Source: Pseudomonas sp. GCEP-101
Lineage (GTDB): Bacteria > Pseudomonadota > Gammaproteobacteria > Pseudomonadales > Pseudomonadaceae
Reading direction: 5' to 3'
Assembly (NCBI RefSeq): GCF_025133575.1
Contig: NZ_CP104011.1
Coordinates: 4,162,965 to 4,226,964 of the forward strand
Length of the DNA stretch: 64,000 nt
The position numbers and the translations under genes are program-made. Shown in pieces: positions 28,760-39,311 of the stretch; positions within the stretch are counted from its first letter, which is position 1; the number at the start of each line of letters is the position of its first letter. The notes under the pieces are model-generated. The model had not been told where the DNA came from. It saw nothing but the letters and a program-made list of their open reading frames with translations, and ran no database searches.

Positions 28760-30367
28760 TCACATACGGAAGACGCCGAAGCGCGTGGCTTCGACAGGCG
28801 CGTTGAGCGAGGCGGAAATGGCCAGGCCAAGTACGTCGCGGGTCTGGGCCGGGTCGATGACACCGTCGTCCCACAGCCGCGCGCTGGAATAGTAGGGGTG
28901 GCCCTGGCGCTCGTACTGTTCGAGGATCGGCGCCTTGATCTTCGCCTCGTCCTCGGCCGACAGCGCATTACCGGCGCGTTCGGCCTGCTCGCGCTTGACC
29001 TGGGCGAGCACGCCGGCGGCCTGCTCGCCGCCCATCACGCCGATCCGCGCGTTGGGCCACATCCACAGGAAGCGCGGATCGTAGGCGCGGCCGCACATGC
29101 CGTAGTTGCCGGCGCCGAAGCTGCCGCCGATGATCACGGTGAACTTCGGCACCTGGGCGCAGGCCACGGCGGTGACCAGCTTGGCGCCGTGCTTGGCGAT
29201 GCCGCCGGCCTCGTACTTCTGGCCGACCATGAAGCCGGTGATGTTCTGCAGGAACACCAGCGGGATGCCGCGCTGGCAGGCCAGTTCGATGAAGTGCGCG
29301 CCTTTCTGCGCGGCCTCGGCGAAGAGGATGCCGTTGTTGGCCAGGATCGCCACCGGGTAGCCGTGCAGGTGGGCGAAGCCGCACACCAGGGTGGTGCCGA
29401 ACAGCGCCTTGAACTCGTCGAACTCGCTGCCATCCACCAGGCGGGCGATGATCTCGCGCACGTCGAAGGGCTGCTTGCTGTCCACCGGGATCACCCCGTA
29501 CAGCTCCTCGGCGGCATACAGCGGCGCCCGCGGGGCGCGGGTATTGAGCTGGCCCTGCTTGGTCCAGTTGAGGTTGGCGATGCAGCGGCGGGCGATGGCC
29601 AGCGCGTGCTCGTCGTCCTCGGCGTAGTGGTCGGCCACCCCGGAGGTCTTGCAGTGCACGTCGGCGCCGCCCAGGTCCTCGGCGCTCACCACCTCGCCGG
29701 TGGCGGCCTTCACCAGCGGCGGGCCGGCGAGGAAGATGGTGGCCTGGTTGCGCACCATGATGGTCTCGTCGCTCATCGCCGGCACGTAGGCGCCGCCGGC
29801 GGTGCAGGAGCCCATCACCACGGCGATCTGCGGGATGCCCTGGGCGCTCATGTTGGCCTGGTTGAAGAAGATCCGGCCGAAGTGCTCGCGGTCGGGGAAC
29901 ACCTCGTCCTGGCGCGGCAGGTTGGCGCCGCCGGAGTCCACCAGGTAGATGCACGGCAGGCGGTTCTGCTGGGCGATGGTCTGGGCGCGCAGGTGCTTCT
30001 TCACGGTCAGCGGGTAATAGCTGCCGCCCTTCACCGTGGCGTCGTTGCCGACGATCATGCATTCCACGCCTTCCACGCGGCCGATACCGGCGACCACGCC
30101 GGCGGCGGCGACGTCTTCGCCGTACACCTCGTGGGCGGCGAGGGCGGAGACTTCGAGGAAGGGCGAGCCGGCGTCGAGCAGGCGGTTGATGCGCTCGCGC
30201 ACCAGCAGCTTGCCGCGCGCGGTGTGCTTGGCCTGGGCGGCAGCGCCGCCGCCTTCGTGGACGCGGCCGAGCAGGGCGCGCAGGTCCTGGACGTTCTCCA
30301 GCATGGTCGCGGCGTTGGCGGCGTATTCCGGGGAACGGGTGTTGAGTTGGGTGCCGAGGATGGTCAT
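28760..30367 (-). CDS. liuB: Methylcrotonyl-CoA carboxylase, carboxyltransferase beta subunit
   Basis: Transfers CO2 from the biotin of LiuD to 3-methylcrotonyl-CoA. 535 residues, two crotonase-like halves of the carboxyltransferase family. Motifs include [17 protein letters not shown] near residue 110 and [21 protein letters not shown] near 420. GGAGA precedes the ATG. Third in the liuRABCDE order on the minus strand. Confidence 0.94.
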   Translation of the reverse strand: MTILGTQLNTRSPEYAANAATMLENVQDLRALLGRVHEGGGAAAQAKHTARGKLLVRERINRLLDAGSPFLEVSALAAHEVYGEDVAAAGVVAGIGRVEGVECMIVGNDATVKGGSYYPLTVKKHLRAQTIAQQNRLPCIYLVDSGGANLPRQDEVFPDREHFGRIFFNQANMSAQGIPQIAVVMGSCTAGGAYVPAMSDETIMVRNQATIFLAGPPLVKAATGEVVSAEDLGGADVHCKTSGVADHYAEDDEHALAIARRCIANLNWTKQGQLNTRAPRAPLYAAEELYGVIPVDSKQPFDVREIIARLVDGSEFDEFKALFGTTLVCGFAHLHGYPVAILANNGILFAEAAQKGAHFIELACQRGIPLVFLQNITGFMVGQKYEAGGIAKHGAKLVTAVACAQVPKFTVIIGGSFGAGNYGMCGRAYDPRFLWMWPNARIGVMGGEQAAGVLAQVKREQAERAGNALSAEDEAKIKAPILEQYERQGHPYYSSARLWDDGVIDPAQTRDVLGLAISASLNAPVEATRFGVFRM

Positions 30368-30393
30368 GGGGTCTCCACGAGCGAGTGTCTTTT

Positions 30394-30475
30394 GTAGGAG
30401 CGAGGGGGGCGCCTAGCCCTTGCTCGCGAACAACCTCCGCAGCGGGGGCTGGTTCGCGAGCAAGCTCGCTCCTAC
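30394..30475. repeat. REP pair with altered loop between liuA and liuB
   Basis: The left unit is GTAGGAGCGAGGGGGGCGCC followed by TAGCCCTTGCTCGCGAAC: the usual CTTG tip of the hairpin is replaced by a longer GC-rich insert. The right unit is the ordinary inverse REP. A similar altered unit occurs at 24252. Confidence 0.8.
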
Positions 30476-30495
30476 AGAGGCGGAAGCGGGTGGGT

Positions 30496-31659
30496 TCAGC
30501 GGGTCTCGTTGAACAGCTCGCGGCCGATCAGCATGCGGCGGATTTCGCTGGTGCCGGCGCCGATCTCATAGAGCTTGGCGTCGCGCAGCAGGCGGCCGGT
30601 GGGGAACTCGTTGATGTAGCCGTTGCCGCCGAGGATCTGGATGGCGTCCAGGGCCATCTGGGTGGCGCGCTCGGCGGTGTAGAGGATGACCCCGGCGGCG
30701 TCCTTGCGGGTGGTCTCGCCACGGTCGCAGGCCTGGGCCACGGCGTAGAGGTAGGCGCGGCTGGCGTTGAGCTGGGTGTACATGTCGGCGACCTTGCCCT
30801 GGATCAGCTGGAACTCGCCGATGCTCTGGCCGAACTGCTTGCGGTCGTGGATGTAGGGGACGATCACGTCCATGCAGGCCTGCATGATGCCGATCGGGCC
30901 GCCGGCGAGCACCACGCGCTCGTAGTCCAGGCCGCTCATCAGCACCTTCACGCCGCCGTTGACCGCGCCCAGCACGTTCTCTTCCGGCACTTCCACGTCA
31001 TCGAAGAACAGCTCGCAGGTGTTCGAGCCGCGCATGCCCAGCTTGTCGAACTTGCTGCCGCGGCTGAAGCCTTTCCAGTCGCGCTCGACGATGAACGCAG
31101 TGATGCCGTGGGCGCCTTTCTCCGGCTCGGTCTTGGCGTAGATCACGTAGGTGTTGGCGTCCGGGCCGTTGGTGATCCAGGTCTTGCTGCCGTTGAGCAC
31201 GAAGCGGTCGCCGTGCTTCTCGGCGCGCAGCTTCATCGACACCACGTCGGAGCCGGCGTTGGGCTCGCTCATGGCCAGGGCGCCGATGTGCTCGCCGCTG
31301 ATCAGCTTGGGCAGGTACCTGGCCTTCTGCTCCGCGTTGCCATTGCGCTTGATCTGGTTGACGCACAGGTTGGAGTGCGCGCCGTAGGACAGGCCGACCG
31401 AGGCCGAGCCACGGCTGATCTCCTCGATGGCGATGACGTGGGCCAGGTAGCCCATGTTGGCGCCGCCGTATTCCTCGCTGACGGTGATCCCGAGCAGGCC
31501 CATGTCGCCGAACTTCTTCCACATGTCCATGGGGAACAGGTTGTCGGCGTCGATCTGCGCGGCGCGCGGGGCGAGTTCGCTGGCGACGAAGCCCTGCACC
31601 TGCTCGCGCAGCATGTCGATGGTTTCGCCGAGGCCGAAGTTGAGGGAGGGGTAGCTCAT
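30496..31659 (-). CDS. liuA: Isovaleryl-CoA dehydrogenase
   Basis: FAD-dependent acyl-CoA dehydrogenase that oxidises isovaleryl-CoA to 3-methylcrotonyl-CoA and passes electrons to ETF. 387 residues. The catalytic base is Glu247 in [12 protein letters not shown], the position specific to isovaleryl-CoA dehydrogenases; straight-chain enzymes carry it near the C-terminus. The end [17 protein letters not shown] is typical. AGGTGATT precedes the ATG. It follows liuR by 57 bp and shares its transcript. Confidence 0.94.
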   Translation of the reverse strand: MSYPSLNFGLGETIDMLREQVQGFVASELAPRAAQIDADNLFPMDMWKKFGDMGLLGITVSEEYGGANMGYLAHVIAIEEISRGSASVGLSYGAHSNLCVNQIKRNGNAEQKARYLPKLISGEHIGALAMSEPNAGSDVVSMKLRAEKHGDRFVLNGSKTWITNGPDANTYVIYAKTEPEKGAHGITAFIVERDWKGFSRGSKFDKLGMRGSNTCELFFDDVEVPEENVLGAVNGGVKVLMSGLDYERVVLAGGPIGIMQACMDVIVPYIHDRKQFGQSIGEFQLIQGKVADMYTQLNASRAYLYAVAQACDRGETTRKDAAGVILYTAERATQMALDAIQILGGNGYINEFPTGRLLRDAKLYEIGAGTSEIRRMLIGRELFNETR

Positions 31660-31716
31660 GGAATCACCTGTACTTGTATTTATATTCGGATGAGAGAGCG
31701 GGGCAGGGCGGCGAGA

Positions 31717-32121
31717 TCAGCTCGGCACGCGCTGCTTGCGGGGTTTGTCGGTCTCGGCCATGGCCGCCAGGCAGCGCTCCTCGGCCGTGTCCAGTTCCAG
31801 TTTCATCTGCTCGATGTCGAGCAGCTGCTGTTCCAGCTGCGCGCGGCGCGCGGTGATCTTGTCGAGGAAGGTCTGCAGCTGCCGGGTGTTGCCGCTGCTG
31901 GGGTCGTAGAGGTCGATCAGCTCCTTGCACTCGGCCAGCGAGAAGCCGATGCGCTTGCCGCGCAGGATCAGCTTCAGGGCCACCAGGTCCTTGGGGCTGT
32001 AGATGCGCTCCTGGCCGCGGCGCTCGGGGCTGAGCATGCCCTGTTCCTCGTAGAAGCGGATGGCGCGGGTGGTAATGTCCAGTTCGCGGGCCAGCTCGGA
32101 GATGGTGTAGGTCGTGGGCAT
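31717..32121 (-). CDS. liuR: LiuR, MerR-family regulator of the liu operon
   Basis: A 134-residue MerR-type regulator that controls branched-chain acid degradation. The N-terminal winged helix reads TYTISELARELDITTRAIRFYEEQGMLSPER, followed by a coiled-coil dimer helix (KITARRAQLEQQLLDIEQMKLEL). No cysteine cluster is present, so it senses a ligand rather than a metal. First gene of liuRABCDE. The 16-bp palindrome just upstream is its probable operator, which gives autoregulation. Confidence 0.9.
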   Translation of the reverse strand: MPTTYTISELARELDITTRAIRFYEEQGMLSPERRGQERIYSPKDLVALKLILRGKRIGFSLAECKELIDLYDPSSGNTRQLQTFLDKITARRAQLEQQLLDIEQMKLELDTAEERCLAAMAETDKPRKQRVPS

Positions 32122-32148
32122 GGGAATCTTCTTGCTCGGTCGTTTACC

Positions 32149-32164
32149 TTTACGTTAACGTAAA
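32149..32164. promoter_or_regulatory. LiuR operator
   Basis: TTTACGTTAACGTAAA is a perfect 16-bp palindrome 28 bp before the liuR start codon. MerR-type dyads of this kind sit in promoters with long spacers. It is the only such palindrome seen in the liu region, so the operon appears to be driven from here. Confidence 0.75.
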
Positions 32165-32361
32165 CCTGCCTTGGGTCACTGTCAACAAACGCAATCGGCA
32201 ACGGCGAATGCGTCGTGGCGCGAGAATTGCCTCTCGTCATGAGTAAGACTTTCCTACGCTGAGCTTCCCCTTTACGGACGCTGTCCGCGGGTGTACACAG
32301 CCCTGACCAGCCTGCGAGTTCCGTGCGCCTGAAAGCGGCGCGGAACCTACCGGAGCGATGC

Positions 32362-34259
<1,898 letters not shown>

Positions 34260-34260
<1 letters not shown>

Positions 34261-35987
34261 TGTTCTTCACCCGCCTGATCGAGAGCGACGATCCGCAGGC
34301 GCTCAAGGCCTCGCTGCGCTGGCTGTATGGCTTCGTGCGGCCGCACCAGGCGGCCATCGCCGGGCTGCTCGGCCTGTCGTTCTGCGCCTCGCTCCTGGTG
34401 CTGGCGCAGCCCTGGCTGACCAAGCTGTTGATCGACGACGGCCTGCTGGCGAAGGACTTCCCGGTGCTGGTGATGGTGGCCGGCGCCATGATCGTCGTCG
34501 GCCTGGTCGGCACGGCGTTGTCCGGCCTCAACCGCTACCTGCACACGCGCCTGTCCGGGCGCATCCTGTTCGCCCTGCGCGACGCGCTGTACCGCCACTT
34601 GCAGAGGCTCTCGCCGAGCTTCTTCGGCCGCCGCCGCATCGGCGACCTGATGTCCCGGCTCGACGGCGACGTCGCCGAGATCCAGCGCTTCGCCGTGGAC
34701 TCGCTGTTCTCCGCCGTGTCCAGCGTGATCGGGCTGGTCGGCGCGCTGGTGCTGCTGCTCACCCTGTCGTGGAAGCTTTCGCTGCTGGTGGCGCTGCTGA
34801 TTCCGCTGGACGTGCTCTGGCTGCGCTGGATGCGGCGCAAGGTGGAGCGCGAGGCGCGCGGCCTGCGCGAGCGCTCGGCGGACCTCTCGTCGTTCTTCGT
34901 CGAGACGCTGCCGGCCATGAAGTTCATCCAGTCCGCCGGCCAGCAATCCCGCGAAGCCGGGCGCCTGGAAGCTCTGGGGCAGGGCTACCTGGGCCAGCTG
35001 CTGCGCCTGCAACTCACCGAATTCTTCACCCAGGCCGTGCCCGGCACGCTGATGTCGCTGTCGCGCGCCTGTGCCTTTCTGGTCGGCGGCTACTGGGTGG
35101 TGCAGGGCACCTGGCAGCTGGGTTCGCTGATCGCCTTTTCCACCTACCTGGGCATGGCCATCGGGCCGGTGCAGAGCCTGCTGGGCCTGTACGTCGCGCT
35201 GCAACGCATGACCGTCAGCCTGGGCCGCGTGATGGAGTTGCGCGGCGAGGAAGCCGCCATCGTTTCCCCTGCCGCGCCACGGCCGATGCCGTCGGTGGGC
35301 GAGCTGCGCCTGGAAAATCTGCACTACGCCTGGCCGGGCCGCGCGCAAGCGGTCCTGCAGGACGTGCAGGCGGTGATTCCCGCCGGCCTCAAGGTCGCGC
35401 TCAGCGGCCCGTCCGGCGTCGGCAAGAGCACCCTGATCGACCTGCTGCAACGCTTCTACGACCCGGACCACGGCCGCATCCTGCTGGACGGCGTGGACCT
35501 GCGCGACCTCGACCTGCACGCGCTGCGCCGGCGCGTGGCGGTGGTCAGCCAGGACATCGTGCTGTTCCGCGGCAGCCTGGCCGACAACCTGGCCTACAGT
35601 GCGCCGGAGTCGAGCCGCGAGGCCATCGACCGGGCCGCCCGCGCTGCGCAGCTCGACGGCCTGATCGCCAGCCTCCCCGAAGGCCTCGACAGCCCGCTGG
35701 GCGAGCGCGGCCAGCAGTTGTCCGGCGGGCAGAAGCAACGCATCGCCATTGCCCGCGCGCTGCTGCAGGACCCGCTGATCCTGGTGCTGGACGAAGCCAC
35801 CTCGCAGGTGGATGAAAGCACCGAGCGCGAGGTGATCGCCGCCATCGACCGGTTGTTCGCCGGGCGCACGCGCCTGCTGATCAGCCACCGCCCCTCGACC
35901 CTGGCCGCCGCCGAGCTGCACCTGGAATTGCAGGACGGGCAGCTGCGTGTGCGCGAGACCCAGCCGGTGCGGCAGCATGAGGCCTGA
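34260..35987 (+). CDS. qhpF: ABC exporter, QhpF-like
   Basis: 575-residue half-transporter with an N-terminal membrane domain of about six helices (residues 25-300) fused to an ATPase domain. Walker A is GPSGVGKST at 383, the signature LSGGQKQR starts at 487, and Walker B is LILVLDEATSQVD. QhpF in Paracoccus is proposed to export the crosslinked gamma-subunit peptide of quinohemoprotein amine dehydrogenase. The assignment rests on the directly adjoining QhpE- and QhpG-like genes; by sequence alone it is a lipid/peptide-type exporter. The start overlaps the activator stop by one base, so the two are coupled. Confidence 0.75.
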
Positions 35988-35990
35988 CTT

Positions 35991-36650
35991 GTGTTAGTCG
36001 GCGTAATCGATAGCGGGCATTCAGAGGAGCAGGCTGCGTCGGTCATCATCGGCCAGCGCTTCCGTCTGGCCGATGATGGATTGGACCGACTGCCATTGTC
36101 GGTTGATCTGCTCGGCCACGGCAGCGCCGTCTGCGAAGCCATACTTCGCCATGCTCCGGAGGCCCGCCTTTGCGTCGCTCAGGTGTTCGATGAGCGCGGC
36201 GTGACCAGCCCGCTGCAGATCGCCGCGGCGCTGCACTGGCTGGGCGAGCAGGGCGTGCGGGTGATCAACCTGAGCCTGGGCGTGCGCCAGGACCGGCCCA
36301 TCCTGCGCGAGGCAGTAGCCGAACTGATCGAGGCCGGCGTGCTGCTCTGCGCGTCCAGCCCGGCGCGGGGCGAGCCGGTGTTTCCGGCGAGCTACCCGGG
36401 CGTTGTCCGGGTGACCGGCGATGCCCGCTGCGGCGCGGGCGAGTGGTCCTGGCTGGACAGCCCACAGGCGGATTTCGGTGCGGCGGTGAAGGTGGCCGGG
36501 CGTTCCGGCGCGAGCCTGGGGTGCGCGGCGTTCACTGGGCATCTGGCGGCGTTGCTGGTTGAGCGGCCGGAGCTGTCGAACGTGCAGCTCGTCGAGGTGA
36601 TGCGCGAGCGGGCGGCGTTTCGGGGGATTGAGCGGAGGGTGGGGCCATGA
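35991..36650 (+). CDS. qhpE: Miniature subtilisin-like protease, QhpE-like
   Basis: A 219-residue subtilase with no signal peptide and no propeptide, hence cytoplasmic. The likely triad is Asp7 (GVIDSG), His43 (GHGSAV) and Ser175 (SGASLGCAAFTG). FPASYPGVVRVTG is the usual subtilase strand before the serine. The start is GTG, 3 bp after the exporter stop, and no ATG fits. In Paracoccus, QhpE removes the leader peptide of the amine dehydrogenase gamma subunit after radical-SAM crosslinking. The substrate gene is absent here. Confidence 0.8.
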   Translation: MLVGVIDSGHSEEQAASVIIGQRFRLADDGLDRLPLSVDLLGHGSAVCEAILRHAPEARLCVAQVFDERGVTSPLQIAAALHWLGEQGVRVINLSLGVRQDRPILREAVAELIEAGVLLCASSPARGEPVFPASYPGVVRVTGDARCGAGEWSWLDSPQADFGAAVKVAGRSGASLGCAAFTGHLAALLVERPELSNVQLVEVMRERAAFRGIERRVGP

Positions 36651-36669
36651 GTGGAGGTCGAATCCGTTT

Positions 36670-36818
36670 CCCTCACCCCAACCCTCTCCCAGAGGGAGAG
36701 GGGGCCGTCCGCAGTAAGCGTTCAGGTTTTGGGCTCTCCGTTAAGGATCGGCGTGCGCAGATGTCCCCGAGCGCACCGAACAGTCCCCTCTCCCTTTGGG
36801 AGAGGGTTAGGGTGAGGG
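36670..36818. repeat. CCCTCACCC/GGGTGAGGG-ended palindromic element, copy 2
   Basis: Starts CCCTCACCCCAACCCTCTCC and ends GGGAGAGGGTTAGGGTGAGG. It occupies almost the whole gap between qhpE and qhpG and ends only 10 bp before the qhpG start, next to its CCGGAG ribosome-binding site. This is an insertion inside what is elsewhere one operon. Confidence 0.85.
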
Positions 36819-36828
36819 TTGCCGGAGC

Positions 36829-38142
36829 ATGAGCGACCTCCCCATCCTGATCCTTGGCGCCGGCCCCGCTGGAGCGGCCGTCGCCCTCGGCCTGCGCCGC
36901 CTGGGTTACCCCGTCACCGTGATCAGCGAATGGCGCCGCTTCGCCGCCGTGGAGGGCGTTTCCCAGCGTGTGCTGGAAGGCCTGCGCCATGCTGGCCTCA
37001 CGCACGCGCTGAGCTGCGCCGCGCCACCCTCGCAACGGCGCGTGCACTGGAATGGCGTGGAAAGCGCGCAGAACATCGAATACCTCCTCGACCGTCCCCG
37101 CTTCGATGCCGGGCTGCGCGAGGACCTCAGGCAAGCCGGTGCCGAGCTGATCGAAGCCCAGGTGCTGGCCGTGGCAGAAGACGGCCCCGGCTGGCGGGTG
37201 ACGCTCGACGGCGGCCGCGCAGTGCAGGGCGCCTTTCTCGTCGAAGCCCGGGGCCGCCAGGCGCCGCTGAGCCAGAAGGGAAGCAAGGCCCGGCGCGGGC
37301 CGGAAACCTTGAGTCTGCTCAACCGCTGGCAAGGCGAGCCCGGCCCGCTGGCGACGGCGGTGGAAAGCCTGCCCGACGGCTGGGCGTGGATGGCGCGGCA
37401 GGACGATGGGCGCTGCTACTGGCAGCTCACCCTGGACGTCGCCAGCAGCGACCTGCCGCCCCGTCAGCAACTGCTCGATTACTGCCGCGAGCGGCGCGCC
37501 ACCTCGCCACTGGCCCGGCAGTTCTTCGGCGACGTGGCAGAGCGCGAACTGGACCTGCACGCCCGCAGCAGCACGGCGATCCTCTGTCTGGAAGCCTGCG
37601 GCGACAGCTGGATCCGCGTGGGCGATGCGGCCATGGCGGTGGACCCGCTGTCCGGCAACGGCATCTTCCAGTCGCTGTCGTCGGCCCTGCAGGCGCCGCT
37701 GGTGATCAACACGCTGTTGCGCGCGCCGGAGCGGGCGGCGTTGGCCCGGCGCTTCCACCAGCAGCGGGTGGAGCAGCTGTTCCTGCGCTTCGCCCGTGTC
37801 GGCCGCGACTTCTACGCCAGCGAAACCCAGTGGGCCGACCAGCCGTTCTGGCAGGCCCGCCGCGCCTGGCCGGACGCGCAGCCGAGCCACATGCCGGCGG
37901 ATTTTGCCAGCCTGCGCATCGAGCGCGCCCCGGTACTCAACGGCGAGTTCGTCGATGAGGCGGAGGTGGTGGTCAGCGCGGACCAGCCGCTGGGCATCTG
38001 GCACCTCGACGGCCTGGAGCTGGCGCCATGGCTGCGGCGGCTGCGCGCGGAGCCGGAAGCGCAGGTGCTGGCGGATTTGCCGCCCGAGCGCCGCCGAGCG
38101 TTTCAGGGGTGGTTGCTGTCCCAGGGGTATCGTCCGGCGTAA
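36829..38142 (+). CDS. qhpG: Flavin-dependent monooxygenase, QhpG-like
   Basis: 437-residue FAD monooxygenase of the halogenase/hydroxylase fold. The dinucleotide motif GAGPAGAAVALGLRRLG is at residues 9-25; the second FAD motif GDAAMAVDPLSGNGIFQSL is near 265. No membrane segment. QhpG hydroxylates a tryptophan of the crosslinked gamma-subunit peptide on the way to cysteine tryptophylquinone. Identification depends on the neighbouring QhpF- and QhpE-like genes. If the substrate peptide is not encoded elsewhere, it may act on another peptide. Confidence 0.72.
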   Translation: MSDLPILILGAGPAGAAVALGLRRLGYPVTVISEWRRFAAVEGVSQRVLEGLRHAGLTHALSCAAPPSQRRVHWNGVESAQNIEYLLDRPRFDAGLREDLRQAGAELIEAQVLAVAEDGPGWRVTLDGGRAVQGAFLVEARGRQAPLSQKGSKARRGPETLSLLNRWQGEPGPLATAVESLPDGWAWMARQDDGRCYWQLTLDVASSDLPPRQQLLDYCRERRATSPLARQFFGDVAERELDLHARSSTAILCLEACGDSWIRVGDAAMAVDPLSGNGIFQSLSSALQAPLVINTLLRAPERAALARRFHQQRVEQLFLRFARVGRDFYASETQWADQPFWQARRAWPDAQPSHMPADFASLRIERAPVLNGEFVDEAEVVVSADQPLGIWHLDGLELAPWLRRLRAEPEAQVLADLPPERRRAFQGWLLSQGYRPA

Positions 38143-38185
38143 GGGCGGTTTTCGTCCGTTGTCTTGTCCGGCGCGATGCGGGCCA

Positions 38186-38314
38186 ATCGCGGACGGAGTC
38201 CGCTCCTACGCAATCGGGTGACACCGGGATTCCCGTGCGACTCGTAGGGCGCATAACGCCTCCGGCGTTATCCGCCATGACGGCGGATAACCCGTTCCGG
38301 GTTATGCGCCCTAC
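38186..38314. repeat. REP half and GTAGGGCGC...GCGCCCTAC palindrome
   Basis: A CGCGGACGGAGTCCGCTCCTAC unit at 38186-38211. Then GTAGGGCGCATAACGCC, a GTTATCCGCC/GGCGGATAAC hairpin and GGTTATGCGCCCTAC (38243-38314), the same module as the first half of the 213-bp tandem unit at 15926. It separates qhpG from the following gene. Confidence 0.85.
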
Positions 38315-38426
38315 GGTCCCGTGGCGTTGGCTGTCGCCCCAGGGCTATGGGCCACAGGTTTAACCACTTCACGGATTTTCGAGGCCTCGTCGGGCGATGA
38401 TGTCCGGCTGCCCGATGGAGAATCCC

Positions 38427-38954
38427 ATGGCCTTCCTGCGATCCGTCTTTGCCCTGTCGCTGATCCTGCTGACGCTCTTCGATACCTCGCTCGCGGCGTC
38501 GACGCCGGCGGCCGATACGGCGAGCGCGGAGCGTTTCCTGCGGCAGGTGTACGCCAGCTACTCGCACGACGGGCCGGGCGTGCCGAACCCGGCGCTGAAG
38601 GAGGAGGACGTCTACGACGCCTCGCTGCTCGCGCTGATGAAGGCTGACCAGGACGCCGCCGATGGCGAAGTCGGCTACCTCAATGGCGACCCGGTGTGCG
38701 ATTGCCAGGACTGGGGCGACCTGCGCATCCAGACGCTGACCTTTGCCGCGGCCGACGGCGACCGGCTCACCGCCAGCGTGACGCTCAAGGACGAGGTGAC
38801 GGGCGAGGGCAAGCAGCTCGACCTGCTGTTGCACCACACGGCCCATGGGTGGCGCGTCGAGGATTTCGTCAACGCCGAGGGCAGCCTGGCGCAGAACCTG
38901 CGCAAGAGCACCCAGGACCTGCTGCAGTTCAAGCAGGATGCGGCCAAACCCTGA
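38427..38954 (+). CDS. Exported protein, DUF3828-like
   Basis: 175 residues with a clear signal peptide (AFLRSVFALSLILLTLF, cleavage after SLA/A near residue 23), so periplasmic. The mature part starts with a helical ERFLRQVYASYSHDG segment and later has VCDCQDWGDLRIQTLTF and a C-terminal HGWRVEDFVN, resembling the DUF3828/lumazine-like fold of small periplasmic proteins. The function is unknown. The ATG at 38427 has GGAGAA seven bases away; ATGs at 38397, 38400 and 38415 would lengthen the signal peptide. It is flanked on both sides by repeat clusters. Confidence 0.7.
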   Translation: MAFLRSVFALSLILLTLFDTSLAASTPAADTASAERFLRQVYASYSHDGPGVPNPALKEEDVYDASLLALMKADQDAADGEVGYLNGDPVCDCQDWGDLRIQTLTFAAADGDRLTASVTLKDEVTGEGKQLDLLLHHTAHGWRVEDFVNAEGSLAQNLRKSTQDLLQFKQDAAKP

Positions 38955-38968
38955 TGTCGACCGGCGTG

Positions 38969-39256
38969 GTTCGCGAGCAAGCTCGCTCCTACAAGGGGGG
39001 CACGGTCGCTGTTCGTAGGAGCGAGCTTGCTCGCGAACCGCATTCCGTGAAGCCCGCCTACATCGCACCGAAACCCTCGCTCACCGATGCTTGTGTAGGA
39101 GCGCGCCATGCGGGCCGATCGCGGGCATGGCCCGCTCCTACAGGGAGGGATCATCGCACGAGAGGGTCGACGACTGCCCACGAACGTAGGAGCGGACGCT
39201 GCCCGCGATCGGCCCGCATCGAGCCGGAGACCATCGCGGACGAAGTCCGCTCCTAC
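38969..39256. repeat. REP array before the Sad dehydrogenase 3' end
   Basis: An outward pair GCGAGCAAGCTCGCTCCTAC ... GTAGGAGCGAGCTTGCTCGC (38969-39040), a GTAGGAGCGCGCCATGCGGG/CGGGCATGGCCCGCTCCTAC pair (39092-39140) and a GTAGGAGCGGACGCTGCCCG/CGAAGTCCGCTCCTAC pair (39186-39256). No gene is seen in this 357-bp gap. Confidence 0.85.
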
Positions 39257-39262
39257 AAAAAC

Positions 39263-39295
39263 AAAAGCCCCCGCCGCGAACGGCAGGGGCTTTTT
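39263..39295 (-). terminator. Rho-independent terminator of the aldehyde dehydrogenase gene
   Basis: AAAAGCCCCCGCCG, loop CGAA, then CGGCAGGGGCTTTTT. Read on the minus strand the stem is followed by a T-rich run, 16 bp after the dehydrogenase stop. It could also stop plus-strand transcripts. Confidence 0.85.
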
Positions 39296-39311
39296 CGTAT
39301 CGCCAGTCGGC

